This document shows positions 10,022 through 19,047 of a stretch of DNA of 64,000 nucleotides, piece after piece. Position 1 is the first letter of the stretch. Each line of letters starts with the position of its first letter. The translations under genes were made by a program, and so were the position numbers. Source of the DNA: JAHEGP01 sp963792875 (lineage in GTDB: Bacteria > Pseudomonadota > Gammaproteobacteria > Pseudomonadales > JAHEGP01); contig CAWBXV010000006.1 in assembly GCA_963792875.1 (NCBI GenBank), forward strand, positions 496,001 to 560,000. The letters run 5' to 3'. Below the pieces are notes generated by a model that was not told the DNA's origin, made no database searches, and saw nothing but the letters and a program-made list of their open reading frames with translations.

Positions 10022-11308
10022 ATGAATTTTACTTCCCTTGGGCTGAGCGACGCCCTGTTGCGTGCCATTGCCGAACAGGGCTACAGCGAACCCACTCCCA
10101 TCCAGCAGCAGGCCATTCCGGCCGTGCTCGCCGGTGAGGATATCATGGCCGCGGCCCAGACGGGCACCGGCAAGACCGCCGGCTTCGTGCTGCCCGTACT
10201 GCAGCGCCTGAGCGCCGCGCCGCAGACCGGCCGCCGCCGGATACGGGTGCTGGTGTTGACGCCGACCCGTGAGCTGGCGGCGCAGGTCGGTGAGAGCGTG
10301 CGGGCCTATGGTCGCTACCTGCCGCTGAAGTCGACGGTCATCTTCGGCGGCGTCGGCATCAACCCGCAGATCGACCAGCTGCGTCGCGGGGTGGACATCC
10401 TCGTGGCCACCCCGGGGCGGCTGCTCGATCACGCCGGGCAGGGCACGCTCGACCTGTCCGGGCTGCAGTTCCTGGTGCTGGATGAAGCCGATCGCATGCT
10501 CGATATGGGTTTCATCCACGACATCCGCAAGGTGCTGGCGCTGCTGCCGTCCAAGCGCCAGAACCTGCTGTTTTCGGCCACGTTCTCGGCTGATATCAAG
10601 GCGCTGGCCGAGGGCCTGCTGAACAAGCCGCGCTTGATCGCCGTGGCCCGCAGCAATGCGGCGTCCGAACAGGTCGAGCAGGTGGTGTACCGGGTCGACC
10701 GGGAGCGCAAGCGCGAGCTGCTGTCCCATCTGATCGCCGCGGGCAACTGGCAGCAGGTGCTGGTCTTTACCCGCACCAAGCATGGCGCCAACCGCCTCGC
10801 GCAGCAGCTGGAGCGCGACGGCATCGGCGCGGCGGCGATACACGGCAACAAGAGCCAGTCCGCGCGCACGCGCGCCCTGGCGGATTTCAAGGCCGGCCAG
10901 GTGCGCGTGCTGGTGGCGACCGACATCGCCGCCCGCGGGCTCGACATCGAACAGCTGCCCCACGTCGTGAATTACGAGCTGCCCAACGTGCCGGAGGACT
11001 ACGTGCATCGCATCGGCCGCACCGGGCGGGCCGGCAACCAGGGCGAGGCCCTGTCGCTGGTCTGCGTCGACGAACACAAGCTGCTGCGCGATATCGAGCG
11101 CCTGCTCAAGGGGCCGATTCCCCTGCGCGCCGTGGCCGGCTACGAGCCCGACCCGTCGATCGCGCCGGAGCCCATTCCGGACGGCCGCAGCGCCCGCGGC
11201 GGCCAGGGACGTCGCGGCGGCCAGGGACAGCAGCGCGAGGCCTCATCCGGCCGCGGCGGTCGTCCGGCCGGCCGCGGTGCGGCCAGACCTAGAAAAGCCA
11301 TGGCCTGA
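10022..11308 (+). CDS. rhlE: DEAD-box RNA helicase RhlE
   Basis: The product is 428 aa. Family motifs in order: Q motif (FTSLGLSD...PTPIQQQAIP), motif I AQTGTGKT (45-52), PTRELA, TPGRLLD, DEAD in VLDEADRMLDMGF, SAT (LLFSATF), ARGLDIE and HRIGRTGRAG. After the helicase core comes a low-complexity basic Arg/Gly/Gln tail (RGGQGRRGGQGQQ...), typical of RhlE proteins and likely to add non-specific RNA binding. RhlE takes part in ribosome assembly and RNA turnover. The frame is open from 9797, but ATG 10022 starts the canonical N-terminus. Its last 20 bases overlap the convergent WYL regulator gene. Confidence 0.93.
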   Translation: MNFTSLGLSDALLRAIAEQGYSEPTPIQQQAIPAVLAGEDIMAAAQTGTGKTAGFVLPVLQRLSAAPQTGRRRIRVLVLTPTRELAAQVGESVRAYGRYLPLKSTVIFGGVGINPQIDQLRRGVDILVATPGRLLDHAGQGTLDLSGLQFLVLDEADRMLDMGFIHDIRKVLALLPSKRQNLLFSATFSADIKALAEGLLNKPRLIAVARSNAASEQVEQVVYRVDRERKRELLSHLIAAGNWQQVLVFTRTKHGANRLAQQLERDGIGAAAIHGNKSQSARTRALADFKAGQVRVLVATDIAARGLDIEQLPHVVNYELPNVPEDYVHRIGRTGRAGNQGEALSLVCVDEHKLLRDIERLLKGPIPLRAVAGYEPDPSIAPEPIPDGRSARGGQGRRGGQGQQREASSGRGGRPAGRGAARPRKAMA

Positions 11309-12149
11309 CGTCCTCCAGATTGTCCACGATGATCTGCTGGGCGCTGGGTTTACCCTGCAGCACGTTGGGGTCGATCTGCAGCAGTTGCATGACGTACTGT
11401 ACCAGGGGGCCGCGGGTGTCGATCGCCAGCACCCCGTCCACCATGCCGTAATCCTCCTCGATGATCGTCTTCTGGGCCGCGCTGAGGCGCGGGTCGGCCT
11501 TGATGATCACCTCGATCCTGGTATGCCAGTCGACGTCGGCGGCGGCGGGGTTGGGCGTCTCGTCCATGATGTCCGGCTCGCCGCGGAAGCGGCTCAGCAC
11601 GAAGTCGCGGTATTCCCGGTTCTTTTCGCAGTAGGCGCGCACATGCCAGCGCACGCCGGTGAACACCAGCGTGTGCGGGGCGATCACCCGGATCTCCCGC
11701 GCCGGGCTGGGCAGTGAGATGTACTCGACCTCGATGCGGCGCTGCTTTTTGGCGGCGGTCACGATGGGGCGCAGTATCTCCGGCCGCAGTTTGCGGTGCG
11801 GCACGTGCAGCACCTCGTTGCTGGCGGGCTCCAGCGGCAGGCTGTCGAAGCGCATGCGCAGGTCGCGGTCGCGGTTGAGCAGGTGCAGATACTCGTCGGC
11901 CACGCCGGTGGTGACTGCCGGCGCGAAGCCGGGGGCGGGCTTGTAGCCGCGCAGCTGCCGGTCGTATTCGAGGTTGCCGGGGCCGACGCTGCGATTGTAT
12001 TCGTTGATGTCCCGCGACGCCTGCTGGCGGCCGATGCCGAAGGTATCGCACAGGTGTTTGGTGGTGAGTCGCCCCTCCCACAGCGCGATGATCTCTATGA
12101 GCCGATAGCGCTGCAGCAAATCCCAGCGCAGTGGCCATTCATGCTCCAT
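11289..12149 (-). CDS. WYL-domain helix-turn-helix transcriptional regulator
   Basis: The product is 286 aa. An N-terminal DNA-binding region (LIEIIALWEGRLTTKHLCDTFGIGRQQASRDINEY) is followed by a WYL sensor domain with RRIEVEYISLP, then HTLVFTGVRWHVRAYCEKNREYRDFVLSRF. WYL domains bind ligands, often nucleic-acid species, and many WYL regulators control DNA-damage or defence genes, though this one has no such neighbour in view. ATG 12149 was chosen because the domain starts there and GGAGA lies upstream. It is divergent from a 77-aa gene, with a palindrome at 12222-12250 between them, and its 3' end overlaps rhlE by 20 bp. Confidence 0.88.
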   Translation of the reverse strand: MEHEWPLRWDLLQRYRLIEIIALWEGRLTTKHLCDTFGIGRQQASRDINEYNRSVGPGNLEYDRQLRGYKPAPGFAPAVTTGVADEYLHLLNRDRDLRMRFDSLPLEPASNEVLHVPHRKLRPEILRPIVTAAKKQRRIEVEYISLPSPAREIRVIAPHTLVFTGVRWHVRAYCEKNREYRDFVLSRFRGEPDIMDETPNPAAADVDWHTRIEVIIKADPRLSAAQKTIIEEDYGMVDGVLAIDTRGPLVQYVMQLLQIDPNVLQGKPSAQQIIVDNLEDVRPWLF

Positions 12150-12221
12150 CCCTTGGTCTCCCGACACGGCCTGATGAGGATCGCCGGCCGCCCCGTGCTG
12201 GCTGACCTGCCTGAAAAAGCG

Positions 12222-12250
12222 ACATGTATATGTAGCAACTATATACATGT
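12222..12250. promoter_or_regulatory. Palindromic operator between WYL regulator and small gene
   Basis: ACATGTATAT (12222-12231) and ATATACATGT (12241-12250) are exact 10-bp inverted repeats separated by 9 bases. The element is AT-rich in a GC-rich background and lies in the middle of the 178-bp divergent intergenic region. The simplest reading is an autoregulatory binding site for the WYL protein. Confidence 0.65.
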
Positions 12251-12327
12251 ATGAGTTTAGATCTATCATGGGTGGCAGGCAATCGACGGGTATTCTGCCG
12301 AGTCGGCGCACACAGGAGGTCCACCAC

Positions 12328-12561
12328 ATGGCTCAAAGTCAAGTCAGGCACCCCACCAACCTGCTCGAAACCGAAGTGGGTCAGGAAGTCAGGGATCTGC
12401 TCGCCCACAGCAGTCTGCAGCTGACCAGTGGCCACCAGGCCTGGCTGTTGATGGCGATCCTCTACCTGGTGGAGCGCGAGCGGCGCAAGGCCCTGTCCCA
12501 GCGCGATCGCTGCCGCGAGGAGCAGGGCGCCGCTGCGCTGCTGCGGGTCGTCGCTCATTAG
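12328..12561 (+). CDS. Small hypothetical protein divergent from the WYL regulator
   Basis: The product is 77 aa with a near-consensus ribosome-binding site (AGGAGG, 12313-12318, nine bases before ATG 12328), which is strong support that it is translated. It has a mid-protein hydrophobic stretch (HQAWLLMAILYLVERERRK) that may be an amphipathic or membrane-touching helix, and a charged C-terminus. I do not recognise a family. Its position opposite the WYL gene across a palindrome suggests that it is a target of that regulator; this is inference. Confidence 0.65.
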   Translation: MAQSQVRHPTNLLETEVGQEVRDLLAHSSLQLTSGHQAWLLMAILYLVERERRKALSQRDRCREEQGAAALLRVVAH

Positions 12562-12621
12562 CGCTGCCACCTTGATAACAGGGTGGCGGAGCACCTGTCC
12601 TGGCGCTGCCGCCGGTCGGGC

Positions 12622-12651
12622 AGCCTGACGCGGCGGGCTTTGGCGTATAAT
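12622..12651 (+). promoter_or_regulatory. Promoter of the ABC-F gene
   Basis: A perfect -10 box TATAAT lies at 12646-12651. A CTGACG-like -35 (about 12625-12630) is only 15 bases away and is weak. Transcription starting near 12658 would give a leader of about 20 nt before ATG 12679. Confidence 0.5.
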
Positions 12652-12678
12652 GCGCGCCTGCGAGCGGGGCCGGTGCCT

Positions 12679-14565
12679 ATGATCACATTGAACGAAGTAT
12701 CCCTGCAGCGGGGCGTGCAGCCCCTGCTGGAGCGGGCCAGTTTTACCATACACCCGGGCCGGCGCATCGGCGTGATCGGCCCCAACGGTTGCGGCAAATC
12801 CACCCTGTTCCAGGTGCTGCTGGGCAAGCTCGCCTTCGACGCCGGTGAGTTCAGTATGCCGCCGCGCTGGCGCGTGGCGTACATGGCGCAGGAGGTGGCG
12901 ACGAGTCAGCGCACGGCGCTGGACTATGTGATCGACGGCGATCAGCGCCTGCGCGAGGTGGAGGCACAGATCGCCGCCACCGAGGACGACCACCGCCTGG
13001 CGGAGCTCTACGGCGAGCTCGATGCGATGGGAGCCTACCAGTCCAACTCGCGGGCCGAGCAGTTGCTGCACGGTCTGGGCTTTGCGCAGGCCGACATCGG
13101 CCAGCCGGTGGCGAGCTTTTCCGGCGGCTGGCGCATCCGCCTCAATCTGGCGCAGGCGCTCATGTGTCCCTCGGACCTGCTGCTGCTCGATGAGCCCACC
13201 AACCACCTGGACCTCGACGCGACGTTCTGGCTCGAGCAGTGGCTCAAGACCTACCCGGGGACGCTGCTGCTGATCTCCCACGACCGGGATTTCCTCGACA
13301 ACATCGTCGATGAGGTGCTCAGCATCGAAAACCGCAGCCTGCGCAGCTACCGCGGCAACTACAGCGCCTTCGAGCGCCAGCGCGCCGAGCGCCTCGCCCA
13401 GCAGCAGGCCAGCTACGCCAGGCAGCAGGAGCGCGTCGCCGAGATTCAGCAGTTCGTGGCGCGCTTTCGCGCCAAGGCCACCAAGGCCCGGCAGGCGCAA
13501 AGCCGCCTCAAGGAGCTCGCGCGCATGGAGCTCATCGCCCCGGCGCACATCGACTCGCCGTTCGACTTCTGCTTCAGTCCGGCGCAGAAGACCTCGTCGC
13601 CGCTGCTCCACCTCAGCGATGCCGAGCTGGGCTACCGCGGGGCGCCCGTGCTGCAGAAGGTCAACCTCAATATCCAGCCGGGCACGCGCATCGGCCTGCT
13701 GGGCCCCAACGGTGCCGGCAAGTCCACGCTCGTCAAGAGTCTGGTCGGCGATCTGCCGCTGCTGGCGGGCGACCGGGTGTGCGGCGAGCATCTGGCGATC
13801 GGCTATTTTGCCCAGCACCAGCTCGAAGCGCTGGACCTGGCCGCGAGCGCGCTGCTGCACCTGCAGCGCCTGTCGCCACAGGCCACCGAGCAGCAGATAC
13901 GCAACTTTCTGGGGGGGTTCAACTTCCACGGCGACAAGGCGGTTGAGCCGATCGCGCCGTTTTCCGGCGGCGAGAAGGCGCGCCTGGCGCTAGCCCTGAT
14001 CGTCTGGCAGCGCCCCAATCTGCTGCTGCTCGATGAGCCCAGCAACCACCTCGACCTGGAGATGCGCCACGCCCTCGAGCTGGCCCTGCAGGGCTATGGC
14101 GGGGCGCTGGTGATGATCTCTCACGACCGGCATCTGCTGCGCAACATCGTCGACGAGTTCCTGCTGGTGGACGAGGGCCGGGTCGAGCCCTTCGATGGCA
14201 CGCTGGCGGATTACCAGGCGCTGCTGCGCTCCAGGGGAGGCTCCCCGCCGCTCGGCAGCGATGGCGAGGGAGAGCCGGCGGCGCGGCAGGACCGCAAGCT
14301 GCAGCGGCAGCAGGCGGCGCTGCAGCGCCGGCAGCAGGAGCCGCTCAAGAACCGCGTGCGCGCGCTGGAGCGGGAGCTCGACGCCCTGCAGGCGGAGCTG
14401 GCGCGGGTCAATGAGCAATTGGCCGATGCCAGCCTGTACGAGGCATCGCGCAAGGCGCAGATGCAGGCGCTGCTGGTCGAGCAGGGTCGACTGCAGCGCG
14501 ACATCGCCCAGCGCGAGGAGCGCTGGCTGGAGGCGCACGAGGCGCTGGAGGCGCTCGGAGGCTAG
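12679..14565 (+). CDS. yheS: ABC-F family ATPase YheS
   Basis: The product is 628 aa, close to E. coli YheS (637). It has two ABC ATPase domains and no transmembrane segments. Domain 1 has Walker A GPNGCGKS (34-41) and signature FSGGWRIRL with LLLDEPTNHLDL. The inter-domain arm with the basic RAKATKARQAQSRLK stretch follows. Domain 2 has GPNGAGKS, signature FSGGEKARL and LLLDEPSNHLDL. A C-terminal coiled-coil of Glu/Arg/Leu heptads (RVRALERELDALQAEL) completes the protein. ABC-F proteins act on the ribosome, near the E site, to relieve stalled or inefficient translation. The start was placed at ATG 12679 rather than the upstream 12583 because the ABC fold begins there and a promoter lies between. 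Confidence 0.92.
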   Translation: MITLNEVSLQRGVQPLLERASFTIHPGRRIGVIGPNGCGKSTLFQVLLGKLAFDAGEFSMPPRWRVAYMAQEVATSQRTALDYVIDGDQRLREVEAQIAATEDDHRLAELYGELDAMGAYQSNSRAEQLLHGLGFAQADIGQPVASFSGGWRIRLNLAQALMCPSDLLLLDEPTNHLDLDATFWLEQWLKTYPGTLLLISHDRDFLDNIVDEVLSIENRSLRSYRGNYSAFERQRAERLAQQQASYARQQERVAEIQQFVARFRAKATKARQAQSRLKELARMELIAPAHIDSPFDFCFSPAQKTSSPLLHLSDAELGYRGAPVLQKVNLNIQPGTRIGLLGPNGAGKSTLVKSLVGDLPLLAGDRVCGEHLAIGYFAQHQLEALDLAASALLHLQRLSPQATEQQIRNFLGGFNFHGDKAVEPIAPFSGGEKARLALALIVWQRPNLLLLDEPSNHLDLEMRHALELALQGYGGALVMISHDRHLLRNIVDEFLLVDEGRVEPFDGTLADYQALLRSRGGSPPLGSDGEGEPAARQDRKLQRQQAALQRRQQEPLKNRVRALERELDALQAELARVNEQLADASLYEASRKAQMQALLVEQGRLQRDIAQREERWLEAHEALEALGG

Positions 14566-14703
14566 GCTGCCCAGCCGTTTTTACTATCCGCGCCACCGCG
14601 CCCGGGTCGAGGCGTTCAATGCCGGGCCCGGCCGGGACCGCTTCAGCCTGGATTTTGCCAAGGCGCCGCCGGGTTGGCATCGCGCTGCTATGGCGGACCC
14701 GCG

Positions 14704-15789
14704 TCAGCGGGGCGGACTCGCCTCCCCCGTCGACAGCGCGGCGTCGATGAGGTCCAGCACGTGCCGCCGCAGCGCGGGCGATTCGTCCAGCAGCTGATGC
14801 TGGCCTGTGGCTATCATCTCCACGCGGGCGTTGGGGAATTTTTCCTTGAGGAACGCCAGGTTGTAGTCCCAGTCGATGATCGAATCCTCGTCGCCCTGAA
14901 TGATGACGATCGCTTTGGGGCTCGGCGGATAGGTCTTCACGCGCTTGTTCCAGGCAGCGATGGCCTGCAGCCAGTCGATAGTGGTGCGGTTCGGCTGCAG
15001 GGGGTCGCGGCGGGTGAAGTCGATGAAGGTCGGGTCGGAGCTGTTGTTGCGGAAGACGCGCGGGATCTCGTCGATGAACGGGTCGAACACGGCCGCAGCG
15101 ACTGTCGACAGGTGCCAGAAGGCCGATCGCACCAGCGGGGCCAGCAGCACCACCTGGTCCAGCGCGATGTCGGGGTTGGCAAGCAGGGCGGAGCTGACGA
15201 TCGCCGCGCCCGTGCTGTGCGCGACGACGTGGTAGGGCGGCGGCATCGACTCGCGGCACAGGCGCAGGAAGTCGACGAAGGCGGTGCTGTAGTCGGAGAA
15301 GTCGCGGATGTCGGCGCGGGTGCCGCTCGACAGGCCATGCCCGGGAAGATCGTAGGCGGCTACGGCGAAGCCCTGCTCGAGCAGGTGGCGGATGGCCTTG
15401 GTGTGGGTGCCCGAGTGGTCCAGATAGCCGTGCAGCAGCAGCACTGTGCCGCGGGGCCGGGCCGGTGTGAACAGATGCGCCGCGAGCGTGAACGGGCCGG
15501 ATTGGAAAGTGCCGAAGCGGTGGTCGAAGCCGGCGATATCCAGGCCATAGTATTTGAAGTACGCCGTGACAGCAGCCGATGGCGGCGTCTGCCGGGAGGC
15601 GCTCAACGGGGGCAGCGCCTCGCGGACCTGCGCCGGATTCCAGGCGGGCCAGGGCCGGGTTTCGGCCTGCTCCGCCAGCGCCGGACGATGCAGGGCGCTC
15701 AGCGCGCCGATCAGCCAGGCACAGAGCAGCAGCGCGGCCCTGACGTGCCGGCGCAAGGTGGATGGGGGTTGATCGCGGTGATGCTGCAA
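14704..15789 (-). CDS. Secreted alpha/beta hydrolase (monoacylglycerol lipase/S33-like)
   Basis: The product is 361 aa with an N-terminal signal or anchor (RAALLLCAWLIGALSALHRPALA). The alpha/beta-hydrolase core shows the oxyanion region VLLLHGYLDHSGTH, the Hydrolase_4 type AAYDLPGHGLSSG, a nucleophile elbow VAHSTGAA in which the usual first Gly is Ala, the acid region IQGDEDSIIDWDYN and the likely catalytic His in GQHQLLDES. These lipase-like enzymes cleave monoacylglycerols or other esters, here probably in the periplasm. The first ATG is used; the protein is convergent with yheS. Confidence 0.8.
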   Translation of the reverse strand: MQHHRDQPPSTLRRHVRAALLLCAWLIGALSALHRPALAEQAETRPWPAWNPAQVREALPPLSASRQTPPSAAVTAYFKYYGLDIAGFDHRFGTFQSGPFTLAAHLFTPARPRGTVLLLHGYLDHSGTHTKAIRHLLEQGFAVAAYDLPGHGLSSGTRADIRDFSDYSTAFVDFLRLCRESMPPPYHVVAHSTGAAIVSSALLANPDIALDQVVLLAPLVRSAFWHLSTVAAAVFDPFIDEIPRVFRNNSSDPTFIDFTRRDPLQPNRTTIDWLQAIAAWNKRVKTYPPSPKAIVIIQGDEDSIIDWDYNLAFLKEKFPNARVEMIATGQHQLLDESPALRRHVLDLIDAALSTGEASPPR

Positions 15790-15905
15790 ACGTCCTGCCT
15801 CGCGGTGTCAGCGCTGTTGCCCGGGGTTCCCGTCAGCGTTGCCGGTGCCTGCCTCAGGGGTAGCGGCCCACACCGCTGCGGCCGACCGGGCAGCAGTCGG
15901 GTCGC

Positions 15906-16289
15906 TCAGCCCGGATGCCAGTGCAGCGGGCGCCCCGCGAACAGGTTGTCCAGGTTGTTGGCCGTGACGATGCCGACAATGACCAGGCACAGGGTCCACA
16001 GGATTCCCAGGCACGCCACGGCCGCGCGAGCGCCGGGCCCGTGGTCGGGCGTGCGCCCCGCCAGCAGTGCCGAAAACGCCAGCAGCAGGGCGGCCTCGAG
16101 AAAAAAGCAGGGATAGAACGCGGCGCCTACGAAATCCCGCAGCCCTACCGGCCAGCCGCCGGTGTTGCGCCAGAATTCCGCCTGTTCCTTCAGCACGGCC
16201 ATGCCCATCAGCAGCGTCAGCAGGGCGATGTGCACGGCTGTGCCAAGGACCAGCAGATGCTGCGCTTCGGTGGGTGGGCGGTAGCTCAT
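15906..16289 (-). CDS. Small four-helix membrane protein of unknown function
   Basis: The product is 127 aa with about four transmembrane helices (LLVLGTAVHIALLTLLMGMAV; DFVGAAFYPCFFLEAALLLAF; AACLGILWTLCLVIVGIV plus a weaker one). No catalytic motif is visible and the family is not recognised. ATG 16289 (MSYRPPTEAQ) was chosen over the upstream 16364 because a GAGGAAA ribosome-binding site sits before it and the upstream residues are not hydrophobic or conserved-looking. A promoter-like pair lies at 16347-16375. Confidence 0.65.
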   Translation of the reverse strand: MSYRPPTEAQHLLVLGTAVHIALLTLLMGMAVLKEQAEFWRNTGGWPVGLRDFVGAAFYPCFFLEAALLLAFSALLAGRTPDHGPGARAAVACLGILWTLCLVIVGIVTANNLDNLFAGRPLHWHPG

Positions 16290-16346
16290 CGGTTTCCTCG
16301 CCCCCTGTTGCCGTGCGTCCATGGTGCGCATAGTCCACTCACAATC

Positions 16347-16375
16347 ACTATCAGTTAAGGGCATGGTAGATGCAA
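16347..16375 (-). promoter_or_regulatory. Sigma-70-like promoter upstream of the small membrane protein
   Basis: On the minus strand TTGCAT (16375-16370) and GATAGT (16352-16347) are 17 bases apart. It would drive the gene at 16289. The -10 matches consensus at 4 of 6 positions, so support is modest. Confidence 0.4.
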
Positions 16376-16430
16376 TGTCGGCTGCCGTTCAAGCCAGAGG
16401 CCGCCGTTGATCCCCTGCAGCCGGTGCCGG

Positions 16431-16883
16431 CTAGGTCATCGACCGCCTGGCCAGCAGGCGGTCCAGCGCGTTGGCGAACGCCTGCTTCTCGACATTGCCC
16501 AGCGGTGGCGGGCCGCCGCTCACCTGGCCGGTGTTGCGCAGCTGCTCCATGAAGTCGCGCAGGGCCAGGCGCTGGCGGATGGTGTCGGGCAGGTATTCCT
16601 CGCCGCGGGGGTTGATGGCGTGGGCGCCGTGCTCGATGGCAGCGGCGGCCAGCGGGATGTCACCCGTCACGACCAGATCGCCGGCCCGGCACTGCTGCAC
16701 GATGTGATTGTCGGCAACGTCGAAGCCGGAGGGGACCTGTACCGCGCTGATCAGATCGGAAGGCGGTACCGACAGCGCGTGATTGGCCACCAGGGTCAGC
16801 CGCACGCCCGCGCGGCGCGCGGCGCGGTACAGAATCTCCTTGATCGGCCGCGGGCAGGCGTCGGCATCCACCCAGATCTGCAT
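16431..16883 (-). CDS. yaiI: YaiI/YqxD family protein (UPF0178, DUF188)
   Basis: The product is 150 aa, the normal length of the family. The diagnostic opening MQIWVDADACP, the central VANHAL and DLVVTGDIPLA, and the ending GGPPPLGNVEKQAFANALDRLL are all present. The fold is PIN-like, so a nuclease role has been proposed, but no activity is established. It starts 6 bp after the deaD stop on the same strand and is probably co-transcribed with that RNA helicase, consistent with an RNA-related role. Confidence 0.93.
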   Translation of the reverse strand: MQIWVDADACPRPIKEILYRAARRAGVRLTLVANHALSVPPSDLISAVQVPSGFDVADNHIVQQCRAGDLVVTGDIPLAAAAIEHGAHAINPRGEEYLPDTIRQRLALRDFMEQLRNTGQVSGGPPPLGNVEKQAFANALDRLLARRSMT

Positions 16884-16889
16884 GAACGG

Positions 16890-18635
16890 TCAGTCCCGCG
16901 CTTTGTCAGCGGCCTTTTTCTTCTTGCCGGACGGCGACCGCTTGCCCGCCTTGCCGTCATCGTTCCTGCGGCCCGGCTTGCCCTCGAACAGGCTGAGATT
17001 CATGGGGCGCCCGCGCACGCGCACGCGCTTGAGAAACTGGAAGATGTCCCGCGGCATGCCGCTGGGCAGCTCGACGGTGCTGAAGTCATCGAAGATGCGA
17101 ATCTGGCCGATGTGGCGGCTGTCGATTTCGATTTCATTGGCGATGGCGCCGACGATGTTTTCCGGCGTGACGGCGTGTTCGCGCCCCACTTCGATCCGGT
17201 AGGTGTCCATCTCGACGCTCTCGGCGGCGCCCTTGGCCTTGTGCTTGGGCCTGTTCTCGCGCGCGCTGGCGGGTTTGGCCATAGCCGGCTGCTTGAACTC
17301 GGGGCCGGGCGTGAGCGGTTTGTCCTTCTGCAGCAGCTCCGCCATGGCAGCGGCCACCGCGCTGGGGCTGGCCCCGGATTCCTCGCAGATCTCGGTGACC
17401 AGGCTGGCGAACAGGGGCGCCGGCCGCTGTTCCAGCGCCTTGTAGACGGTCTCCTTGAAGCGCTGTACGCGCTGTGTCATGACGTCTTCGGCCGTCGGCA
17501 GCTGGATAGGCGCGATGTTCTGCCGCGTGGCCTTTTCGATGGCCCTCAGCAGGCGCTGCTCGCGCGGAGTCAGCAGCAGGATGGCGCTGCCCTTTCTGCC
17601 GGCGCGGCCGGTGCGCCCGATGCGGTGAATATAGGATTCGGTGTCGTGCGGGATGTCGTAGTTGATGACGTGGCTGATGCGGTCCACGTCCAGACCCCGG
17701 GCGGCGACGTCCGTGGCCACGAGGATGTCGATCTGGCCGTTCTTGAGGCGGCGGATGGTCTGCTCACGCGCCGATTGACTCATGTCGCCGTTGATGGCGG
17801 CGCAGAGGAAGCCGCGCGCGCTGATCTTCTCCGCGAGCTCGGTCGTCGTTTCGCGCGTGCGGGTGAAGATCATGACCCCGTCGGTCTCCTCGACTTCGAG
17901 CAGGCGGGTCAGCGCCGCCAGCTTCTGGTCCCTGTGCAGCAGCCAGTAGCGCTGGTCGATGGCGTCCACCGTAGCCGTGGTAGCGGCAATGCGCACCAGC
18001 GAAGGGTCTTTCAGGAAGCGCTCGGCGACCCGCCGGATGGGCTCGGGCAGGGTGGCGGAGAACAGCACGGTCTGCTGATCGCCGCCGGCGCTGGCGAGGA
18101 TCGCCTCGACGTCGTCGATGAAGCCCATGCGCAGCATCTCGTCGGCCTCATCGAGCACCACGGTGCGCAGTCCGGACAGGTCCAGGGTGCCGCGCTTGAG
18201 GTGATCGAGCAGCCGGCCCGGCGTGCCCACCACGACGTCGACGCCGCGTTTGAGGTGCCGCAGCTGGACCTGCATGTCCTGTCCGCCGTAGACCGGCAGC
18301 ACATGGAACTGCTTCAGAAAGCGCGCATAGGATTGAAACGCCTCGGCCACCTGGATGGCGAGTTCCCGCGTCGGACAGATGACCAGCGCCACGGGGTGCT
18401 TGGACGGGTTGCCCAGGCCATTCAGGATCGGCAGCGCAAAGGCGGCGGTCTTGCCCGTGCCGGTCTGCGCCTGGCCGATCAGGTCGACGCCCTGCAGCAG
18501 CAGCGGTATGGTTGCGGCCTGAATGGGCGAGGGGCGTTCGTAGCCCAGTTTGGTCAGCGCTTTGAGCAACGGCTCACCAAGACCCAGATCCTGAAACGTC
18601 TCCGGGCTGGCAGTGCTATCGGGTGTTGCGGTCAT
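16890..18635 (-). CDS. deaD: DEAD-box RNA helicase DeaD/CsdA
   Basis: The product is 581 aa. Motif I AQTGTGKT is at 56-63 and the DEAD box at 162-165 (VVLDEADEMLRMGFIDD), followed by SATLPEP, ARGLDVDRISHVINYD and HRIGRTGRAGRKG. After the core comes the DbpA/CsdA-type RNA-binding domain (YRIEVGREHAVTPENIVGAI, RIFDDFSTVELPSGMP) and a basic tail. DeaD remodels structured RNA in large-subunit ribosome assembly and at low temperature. It is shorter than E. coli DeaD (629) mainly in the tail. It is followed 6 bp later by yaiI. With rhlE, rapA and a csp gene it makes this window rich in RNA-handling genes. Confidence 0.92.
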   Translation of the reverse strand: MTATPDSTASPETFQDLGLGEPLLKALTKLGYERPSPIQAATIPLLLQGVDLIGQAQTGTGKTAAFALPILNGLGNPSKHPVALVICPTRELAIQVAEAFQSYARFLKQFHVLPVYGGQDMQVQLRHLKRGVDVVVGTPGRLLDHLKRGTLDLSGLRTVVLDEADEMLRMGFIDDVEAILASAGGDQQTVLFSATLPEPIRRVAERFLKDPSLVRIAATTATVDAIDQRYWLLHRDQKLAALTRLLEVEETDGVMIFTRTRETTTELAEKISARGFLCAAINGDMSQSAREQTIRRLKNGQIDILVATDVAARGLDVDRISHVINYDIPHDTESYIHRIGRTGRAGRKGSAILLLTPREQRLLRAIEKATRQNIAPIQLPTAEDVMTQRVQRFKETVYKALEQRPAPLFASLVTEICEESGASPSAVAAAMAELLQKDKPLTPGPEFKQPAMAKPASARENRPKHKAKGAAESVEMDTYRIEVGREHAVTPENIVGAIANEIEIDSRHIGQIRIFDDFSTVELPSGMPRDIFQFLKRVRVRGRPMNLSLFEGKPGRRNDDGKAGKRSPSGKKKKAADKARD

Positions 18636-18780
18636 GGGGTGCGCCTAGCGGGCGCTACAAGCTGTCGAGGGCAGGCAGTAGCGGCGGTGATCGGGGGGCT
18701 ATTGTAACGCGAATCGGCATTCCATAGCATTACGGCGATTTTATGTGGCAAGCTGGCGGCCGGCCGGAAGGGGAGAGTCG

Positions 18781-19047
18781 ATGAGCGACTGGCACGTGTA
18801 CATGATCGCAGCCAGCGACGGCAGCCTGTATACCGGCATCACCAAGGATCCGCAGCGCCGCTTCGCCGAGCATGCCGGGGGGCGTGGCGCCCGGTATTTC
18901 CGCGGTCGTCAGCCGCTGTGCTACGCCTATCTCGAGTCAGGCCACGACCGCAGCAGCGCCAGCCGCCGGGAGGCCCGTATCAAGGCCATGAGCCGCGAAC
19001 AGAAAGAGTGCCTGATCGCCGCGCAGCGGGATTGCCGCCACCTCTGA
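18781..19047 (+). CDS. GIY-YIG nuclease-fold protein (UPF0213/YhbQ type)
   Basis: The product is 88 aa and consists of a single GIY-YIG domain. The motif is HVYMIAASDGSLYTGIT, where VYM replaces GIY, as is usual in the UPF0213 family; the following conserved DPQRRFAEH and EARIKAMSREQKE segments are present. Stand-alone members are common in bacteria and may process nicked or mobile DNA, but their physiological role is not settled. The ATG at 18781 follows GGGGAGAG, a good ribosome-binding site. It is divergent from deaD. Confidence 0.88.
   Translation: MSDWHVYMIAASDGSLYTGITKDPQRRFAEHAGGRGARYFRGRQPLCYAYLESGHDRSSASRREARIKAMSREQKECLIAAQRDCRHL

Noticed and set aside
12139..13929. 596-codon minus-strand open frame
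   Set aside because: Runs antiparallel to yheS and through the WYL promoter; no domain.
16407..18707. 766-codon plus-strand open frame
   Set aside because: Reverse of deaD and yaiI; no recognisable protein.
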